Shown piece after piece: positions 60,465-64,000 of a stretch of 64,000 nucleotides of DNA. This DNA comes from Halorubrum depositum (lineage in GTDB: Archaea > Halobacteriota > Halobacteria > Halobacteriales > Haloferacaceae): assembly GCF_007671725.1 (NCBI RefSeq), contig NZ_VCNM01000001.1:620001-684000 (forward strand). Reading direction: 5' to 3'. Both the position numbers and the translations under genes were made by a program. The notes under the pieces were generated by a model. That model saw only the letters and a list, made by a program, of their open reading frames with translations, was not told the origin of the DNA and did not search any database. The first letter of the stretch is position 1. Every line of letters begins with the position of its first letter.

Positions 60465-60789
60465 GACTCTCCTCTACCCACGAGATTGCCGTAGCAAGGG
60501 CGCACATCATTTCCATAAACCACGGCCCGGCTTGGGTCGAGTAGACCGGGTATCCGTCCTCGATATACTCGTCGGGCGTCCCCTCATTCACAATCTCGAA
60601 GTCTCGAACGACGATATTGTATCCCTGCTCGGGGTTGTCGTTCTCCGGGTAGACCTCCACCTCAACGCACTTTTCGTAGCTGATGAGCCGAAAGTCGTAC
60701 CCGTTGCCTCCGATTGGGCAGTATTCCCAATCGTACTTGGTGAGATCAGGGCCGACGTGGTTGCCGGTCGTGTCAGTCTTGACCGCCAC
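60457..60789 (-). CDS. Hypothetical protein
   Basis: A 110-residue protein from a GTG that shares one base with the upstream stop (TAGTG). KYDWEYCPIGGNGYDFRLIS and QGYNIVVRDFEIVNEGTPDE are the clearest segments. No family recognised. Confidence 0.62.
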   Translation of the reverse strand: MAVKTDTTGNHVGPDLTKYDWEYCPIGGNGYDFRLISYEKCVEVEVYPENDNPEQGYNIVVRDFEIVNEGTPDEYIEDGYPVYSTQAGPWFMEMMCALATAISWVEESRE

Positions 60790-61085
60790 TACAACCACCC
60801 GAGGTCTTCCGCAATGTCCTCCCCGAGCCTCGCCTTTCGGTCAGCGGCGTACTCATCCTGCTCGATGCTTTCGACAGCCGCGAGCCATGCTTGGCGGGCT
60901 TCTTCCTCTGTGATTATTGAGTCGGCGTTATCGAGGCCAAGCTCACGAACGTAGTAGTCGTAAGTTTCTGCGATTTCGGTGGATTCGTCACCCGTGTTCG
61001 GAGCGTAACCTGCCGCGACAGCCGGGCAACAGCATCCACCAATTGTGTCCTTTCCGTAAGCGAAGTTTCGGTTTTGCGTACTCAT
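60789..61085 (-). CDS. Hypothetical protein
   Basis: A 98-residue protein with an odd triple cysteine in DTIGGCCCPAVAAGYAP, then helices (SIITEEEARQAWLAAVESIE). ATGA overlap with the upstream gene. Function unknown. Confidence 0.62.
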   Translation of the reverse strand: MSTQNRNFAYGKDTIGGCCCPAVAAGYAPNTGDESTEIAETYDYYVRELGLDNADSIITEEEARQAWLAAVESIEQDEYAADRKARLGEDIAEDLGWL

Positions 61086-61537
61086 TCTTGGGTGTAGACC
61101 ACTTCATAATCGTTCACTCGAACCCGAACGTAGCCGTCGCCGTACTCGTTGGCGGGGTCAACATCGAGGTAATTGAGGTCGCCGTTCCGGTCAGCTCGTT
61201 CAGCCGCGATCAACGCTTCCTCATACAGCCACTCGATGAATCGCCACTCGTTGTGGTGGTCTTCTTCTGACGCGAGGTAGGCCACGTCCGGCTCACCGTC
61301 GCGGAGCTTCACGACGCGCTCTACGTCGCACCGGAACGTCCGAGCCTCCTCACACTCCCATCCCTCACCGTAGCGACCCTCCGCGTAGTGGCAACGCTCG
61401 TGGAAGATTGCCGCACCATCTTCCAGAATCGGGTTGTCCACGTCCCCCGGATACCACTCGTGGTCGTGGGAATGATCGGGAGCGTTCCACGGCGCTCGTG
61501 GGTCGCCAGCCGACGTTCCCGGTGGGTAATTACTCAC
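61082..61537 (-). CDS. Hypothetical protein
   Basis: A 151-residue protein from a GTG: MSNYPPGTSAGDPRAPWNAP, with histidines and cysteines in DHSHDHEWYPGD and FHERCHYAEGRYGEGWECEE that could bind metal. Function unknown. Confidence 0.6.
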   Translation of the reverse strand: MSNYPPGTSAGDPRAPWNAPDHSHDHEWYPGDVDNPILEDGAAIFHERCHYAEGRYGEGWECEEARTFRCDVERVVKLRDGEPDVAYLASEEDHHNEWRFIEWLYEEALIAAERADRNGDLNYLDVDPANEYGDGYVRVRVNDYEVVYTQE

Positions 61538-61970
61538 CGTACACCACCGGGGCGATTGCGAGGTACTTCTCCGAATCCTCGGGGTGAATCACCGCGATGA
61601 AGTTCCACTCGGGGTGGACGTAGATCGCGTCCTTGTTCTCCCGAAGGTCGATGTCGAAGAACTCCTCTGCCTTCTCGAAGTAGTCCTTCTGAATCCGGGT
61701 CTTCACCGTGGCATCCTCGTCCTCCACCGGCCACAGATCAACTACCTCAGTCTCCCCGGCGATTATGTCCTGAATGACCTCAGGGTGTTCCGATGCGAGA
61801 GTGTAGTCCCACGTTATCCGCTTGTTCTTCTCCCTCAGGTCTTCGCCGTAGGTTCCGAGGCAGACCGTGTTCTCGTCGTTCTCTATCGCTCCTTCGAGCG
61901 TTTCGGTGTTCGCGCTTCCGAACAGTTCCTCGAACTTCTCCTCATCAGTTTGGATTGTAACACTCATCAT
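61530..61970 (-). CDS. Hypothetical protein
   Basis: A 146-residue acidic protein (MMSVTIQTDEEKFEELFGSA), with beta segments AIYVHPEWNFIAVIHPEDSE near the end. Overlaps neighbours by 4-8 nt. No family recognised. Confidence 0.62.
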   Translation of the reverse strand: MMSVTIQTDEEKFEELFGSANTETLEGAIENDENTVCLGTYGEDLREKNKRITWDYTLASEHPEVIQDIIAGETEVVDLWPVEDEDATVKTRIQKDYFEKAEEFFDIDLRENKDAIYVHPEWNFIAVIHPEDSEKYLAIAPVVYGE

Positions 61971-62392
61971 TGGTTCTCTAAGTCTTTACCGCGAAGTTCG
62001 TACAGAGCCTTCACGAACTCCGTCATATCATCGAAGCTACTCCGCTCGACTGTCTCGCCGTCGTAGTACGACGATTGGTTGTCTCGAACCATATCGAGGC
62101 AGTCGTCGCACAGCCCGTTCCGGGGGCCGGGCGTCTCGTTGCCACACACCGAGTAGTATTCACACTCCCAATCCTCCGGGCGGGGTTCCTGCCGGGTGTT
62201 GTGAGAGGTGTGGGTGGTATCTACTCCGAGCTTGTTCATCCAGTAGGAGATCGTCCCGGCAGAACAGCCGAGTTCGTCCCCCATCTCGGACTGGTCAAGC
62301 CCCTCATCGTGGTACATCTCGCGGAGAACTTCCGCGTCCTTCCACGGTTCTTCGTCGGGGATTTCCGCCCCGAAGTCAGCGAGCGTACTCAT
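61967..62392 (-). CDS. HTH and zinc-ribbon protein
   Basis: A 141-residue protein: PWKDAEVLREMYHDEGLDQS then EMGDELGCSAGTISYWMNKL form an HTH like that of the HNH protein at 42104. Then CEYYSVCGNETPGPRNGLCD with DDC forms a zinc ribbon. A candidate DNA-binding regulator. ATGA overlaps both sides. Confidence 0.7.
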   Translation of the reverse strand: MSTLADFGAEIPDEEPWKDAEVLREMYHDEGLDQSEMGDELGCSAGTISYWMNKLGVDTTHTSHNTRQEPRPEDWECEYYSVCGNETPGPRNGLCDDCLDMVRDNQSSYYDGETVERSSFDDMTEFVKALYELRGKDLENQ

Positions 62393-62538
62393 TCTATGAT
62401 GCAGTCTTCATCGGGTTCATTCGCTCGTTCCCCTCCATCCAGTAGGTCGGGAAGGGGTGAGTCGGGAGTAACAAGTCGGGCGGACATACCGAAGCTAACC
62501 GCACGAGGTTGACGCCCTGCTCTTTCGGATTGCGCCAC
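62389..62538 (-). CDS. 49-residue hypothetical protein
   Basis: From a GTG one base after the upstream stop; an in-frame ATG 17 codons later (62487) is an alternative. Ends GGERANEPDEDCIIE in an ATGA overlap. Function unknown. Confidence 0.5.
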   Translation of the reverse strand: MAQSERAGRQPRAVSFGMSARLVTPDSPLPDLLDGGERANEPDEDCIIE

Positions 62539-62539
62539 C

Positions 62540-62806
62540 TTACCACCAGCCCTCGAAGCCCATTACCTGCCGAGCGAGATTGTCAATAGAATCCCGACCG
62601 CTGAGGAACAGGACGTTCGACACCATCTGCTTGATCGCATCAAGTCGGGGGAACACCGCCTCCCGAATCTCAATCCACTTGTTCACTACTTCCCGAAGGG
62701 AGCGTGATTTGTCGTAGAACGCCGCCACCAACTCGGCAGAGAACTGCCGGGCGAGGTTCCACGCTTCGAGCTGTTCGAGGTAGCGACCACGTAGCCCGTT
62801 GTTCAT
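62540..62806 (-). CDS. Hypothetical protein, helical
   Basis: An 88-residue helical protein (MNNGLRGRYLEQLEAWNLAR), ending DNLARQVMGFEGWW. Overlaps the upstream gene by ATGA. No family recognised. Confidence 0.65.
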   Translation of the reverse strand: MNNGLRGRYLEQLEAWNLARQFSAELVAAFYDKSRSLREVVNKWIEIREAVFPRLDAIKQMVSNVLFLSGRDSIDNLARQVMGFEGWW

Positions 62807-63213
62807 ACCCGAACCTCCGGGGCGTGTTCGGGCCGGGTCGCGTTGATGCGGTACTCTCCGAAGACTTCGAGCAGGACTGCTTGGTTGTTGTAGTCGGCGC
62901 GGCTCCATGCTTGGTACAGGTGGCCGTCCCACAGCGCCGTGAAGAAGTGGCCGCCGTAGGGGGTAAACTCCTCAGCGTTCTCCTCGGTGAGCGCCGGGCC
63001 AACGTGGTCAGTCCCCCGGACGTACTTCTTTGCTTCCTCCAGCGCGGAGTTGCGGTACACCTCCTTTCCGTCGTCTCGATCTCGCTCCATCGTGGTAATG
63101 TCGAACTCGCACACCTCGATGAGCCGTTCGTCAGCTCCGGCCCACCGGAGTAGGCGTCGTTCGTGGTCGGTCAGGTCGGGCGTCGGGTCGTTGAACTTCG
63201 TCAGGTCTTCCAT
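62803..63213 (-). CDS. Hypothetical protein
   Basis: A 136-residue protein (MEDLTKFNDPTPDLTDHERR), with EEFTPYGGHFFTALWDGHLY and SRADYNNQAVLLEVFGEYRI beta segments. First gene behind the operator-promoter at 63230, with AGGAG ahead of the ATG. Function unknown. Confidence 0.68.
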   Translation of the reverse strand: MEDLTKFNDPTPDLTDHERRLLRWAGADERLIEVCEFDITTMERDRDDGKEVYRNSALEEAKKYVRGTDHVGPALTEENAEEFTPYGGHFFTALWDGHLYQAWSRADYNNQAVLLEVFGEYRINATRPEHAPEVRV

Positions 63214-63229
63214 TACTTGTGTCTCCTAA

Positions 63230-63253
63230 GACTCGGAGTAGTGTCTATAAGTC
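63230..63253 (-). promoter_or_regulatory. Element operator, rightmost copy
   Basis: GACTCGGA-N8-TATAAGTC. On the minus strand the distal half reads GACTTATA and serves as TATA box, about 40 nt before the ATG at 63213. It has the palindrome but not the second conserved block. Confidence 0.6.
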
Positions 63254-63305
63254 TTTGCTGGTTCTGGTCAGCTCATCAAAGGCCGGGACGACCAACTCCC
63301 GACGA

Positions 63306-63323
63306 CGGGGGCCGCTACCCCCG
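63306..63323 (-). terminator. GC hairpin between two leftward units
   Basis: CGGGGG and CCCCCG around CCGCTA, 9 bp after the stop at 63332 and before the next promoter at 63253. No T-run follows, and archaeal terminators usually rely on T-runs, so terminator is tentative. Confidence 0.3.
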
Positions 63324-63331
63324 TTTCGCCA

Positions 63332-63487
63332 TTACTCCTGCCACCAACGACGCTCGATATTGATTATCTCAGACACGTCTCGGCGGGGCTTCGACTTTCC
63401 ACGTCGACGCCAGCACGCCTTCCGGCGGAGCGAGTAGAAGTATTCGTAGTCGGCTTGCTCGATCTTCTCAATATCTTCTCCTTCCAT
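63332..63487 (-). CDS. 51-residue basic protein
   Basis: MEGEDIEKIEQADYEYFYSL then a very basic middle (RRKACWRRRGKSKPRRDVSE) and INIERRWWQE. Basic proteins are rare in haloarchaea, so nucleic-acid binding is plausible. Function unknown. Confidence 0.58.
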   Translation of the reverse strand: MEGEDIEKIEQADYEYFYSLRRKACWRRRGKSKPRRDVSEIINIERRWWQE

Positions 63488-63522
63488 ACTACCGTAAGTG
63501 ACACCGCAGGCTGGTTGCCGCG

Positions 63523-63861
63523 CTATTCGTCGTCGCCGTCGTACTCGAACCAGAACTTCACTCCCGCACCCTTCCCGGTTAGAGTAGCGAAGTCGAACGT
63601 GAACCCGAACTCCTCCATCGTCTCCCGCTCGCTACCCATCACGAGGTGGGAACACGGCTTCCCGTCGCTGTCCACGTAGGGATGGAACGGAATCAGGAGC
63701 ATCTGAACGTCTCCCATCTTCCCCACCCGGAGGTGGCTCAGCTCACGGAACCGCTCGGGAAGCTCGTCGAGGATTTCCTTCTCGATCTCGTCGTAGTCCG
63801 GCTCGGTCGTGGTCGTCTCGGCGTTGCTGTCGCTCGTCGTCGTACTGGTTTTCGTACTCAT
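63523..63861 (-). CDS. Hypothetical protein
   Basis: A 112-residue protein. A Thr/Ser-rich lead (MSTKTSTTTSDSNAETTTTE) precedes LPERFRELSHLRVGKMGDVQ and a beta-rich end (VKFWFEYDGDDE). No family recognised. Confidence 0.65.
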   Translation of the reverse strand: MSTKTSTTTSDSNAETTTTEPDYDEIEKEILDELPERFRELSHLRVGKMGDVQMLLIPFHPYVDSDGKPCSHLVMGSERETMEEFGFTFDFATLTGKGAGVKFWFEYDGDDE

Positions 63862-63866
63862 TTGAG

Positions 63867-64000
63867 TTACTCGCAGAGGATTTCGTCAGCCCGCTCTCCG
63901 TAGACCGCTTCCAAGTGTTGCCAATTCGGAGGGTCGGGATTTTCTTCGAGAGAGCAGTTCACGTCTTCGACGTACCGCTTAGCAACCGCTTCGAGGGTTT
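63867..64000 (-). CDS. C-terminal fragment of a small protein
   Basis: The last 44 residues are visible, with VAKRYVEDVNCSLEENPDPP and NWQHLEAVYGERADEILCE before TAA at 63867. It continues past the window. Unknown function. Confidence 0.6.
   Translation of the reverse strand, partial: TLEAVAKRYVEDVNCSLEENPDPPNWQHLEAVYGERADEILCE

Larger units (their letters stand above)
35250..64000. mobile_element. Provirus-like integrated element, left end to window edge
   Basis: Begins in the 3' part of tRNA-Thr. Signs: tyrosine integrase beside the tRNA, lower GC and relaxed codon bias, very dense short genes with ATGA/TAATG overlaps, virus-type replication genes (family B polymerase, primase, AAA+ ATPase, ThyX, dCTP deaminase, Dam), its own tRNA-Asn, and a repeated operator. 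No capsid, terminase or portal gene appears, and no second copy of the tRNA-Thr 3' end was seen, so the element continues past 64000. It could be a temperate tailed virus or a virus-derived plasmid. Confidence 0.85.

Noticed and set aside
35250-64000. Search for CRISPR arrays, because of the Cas4-like nuclease
   Set aside because: No regularly spaced direct repeats of 20-40 bp were seen, and there are no cas genes. The nuclease fits viral DNA processing.

Overview
The window looks like a haloarchaeal chromosome, probably Halorubrum or a close relative, with a large provirus-like element integrated at a tRNA gene. Evidence for the host is the very high GC and strong C/G third-position use, acidic proteins, leaderless or GTG-started genes, archaeal-only families (ribosomal protein S8e, DUF655, SecDF without SecA context, haloarchaeal DUF families), and tRNAs without an encoded CCA. 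The assignment is inferred from gene content and composition; no database was searched.

Positions 1-35205 are ordinary chromosome. In order: a lipoprotein fragment; tRNA-Arg(UCU) with 3'-end relics beside it; an NMP-kinase-like and an RNA-binding protein gene; a GNAT acetyltransferase broken by a 19-bp tandem duplication; a DMT transporter and ArsR-type regulator; phosphoglycerate mutase; thiolase; the DUF655-ksgA-(mscS)-hemK translation cluster; a BtuF-like protein; a two-gene methionine synthase; a lower-GC DMT transporter bracketed by IS-like ends; an OYE-type reductase; a NikR-like regulator divergent from a His-rich nickel transporter; several regulators and membrane proteins; a TrkA-type potassium channel; rps8e and rnhB; a GDT1-type cation transporter with an operator-like palindrome; secDF; a degenerate UppS paralogue; a Pit phosphate transporter; tRNA-Gly(GCC); enoyl-CoA hydratase; and tRNA-Thr(GGU).

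From tRNA-Thr to the right edge (about 35250-64000) the DNA is lower in GC and packed with short, overlapping, mostly leftward genes. It starts with a tyrosine integrase next to the tRNA, then a cargo block (HalOD1-domain protein, GmrSD-like restriction enzyme, winged-helix protein). A long leftward replication and nucleotide module follows: AAA+ ATPase, archaeo-eukaryotic primase, Mre11-like phosphoesterase, Cas4/RecB-like nuclease, Dam-type methyltransferase, family B DNA polymerase, ThyX, dCTP deaminase, HNH endonuclease, a possible guanine-transglycosylase-like protein, many very small zinc-ribbon proteins, one tRNA-Asn and a tRNA-like gene. Near 57.6-59.9 kb is a switch region with rightward genes (zinc finger, possible cyclin-fold protein, ERCC4 nuclease). 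Beyond 59.9 kb small leftward genes of unknown function continue past the window. No capsid, terminase or tail gene and no right attachment site is seen, so the element is incomplete here.

The most interesting signal is a recurring 24-25 bp palindrome (GACTYAAA-N8-TTTRAGTC type) found at about nine places in the element, always in the thin gaps between genes. In four places it is joined at a fixed 7-nt spacing to a second conserved block, giving almost identical 52-bp promoters. Two AT-rich, repeat-dense regions at the ends of the leftward replication module share motifs and are candidate replication origins.
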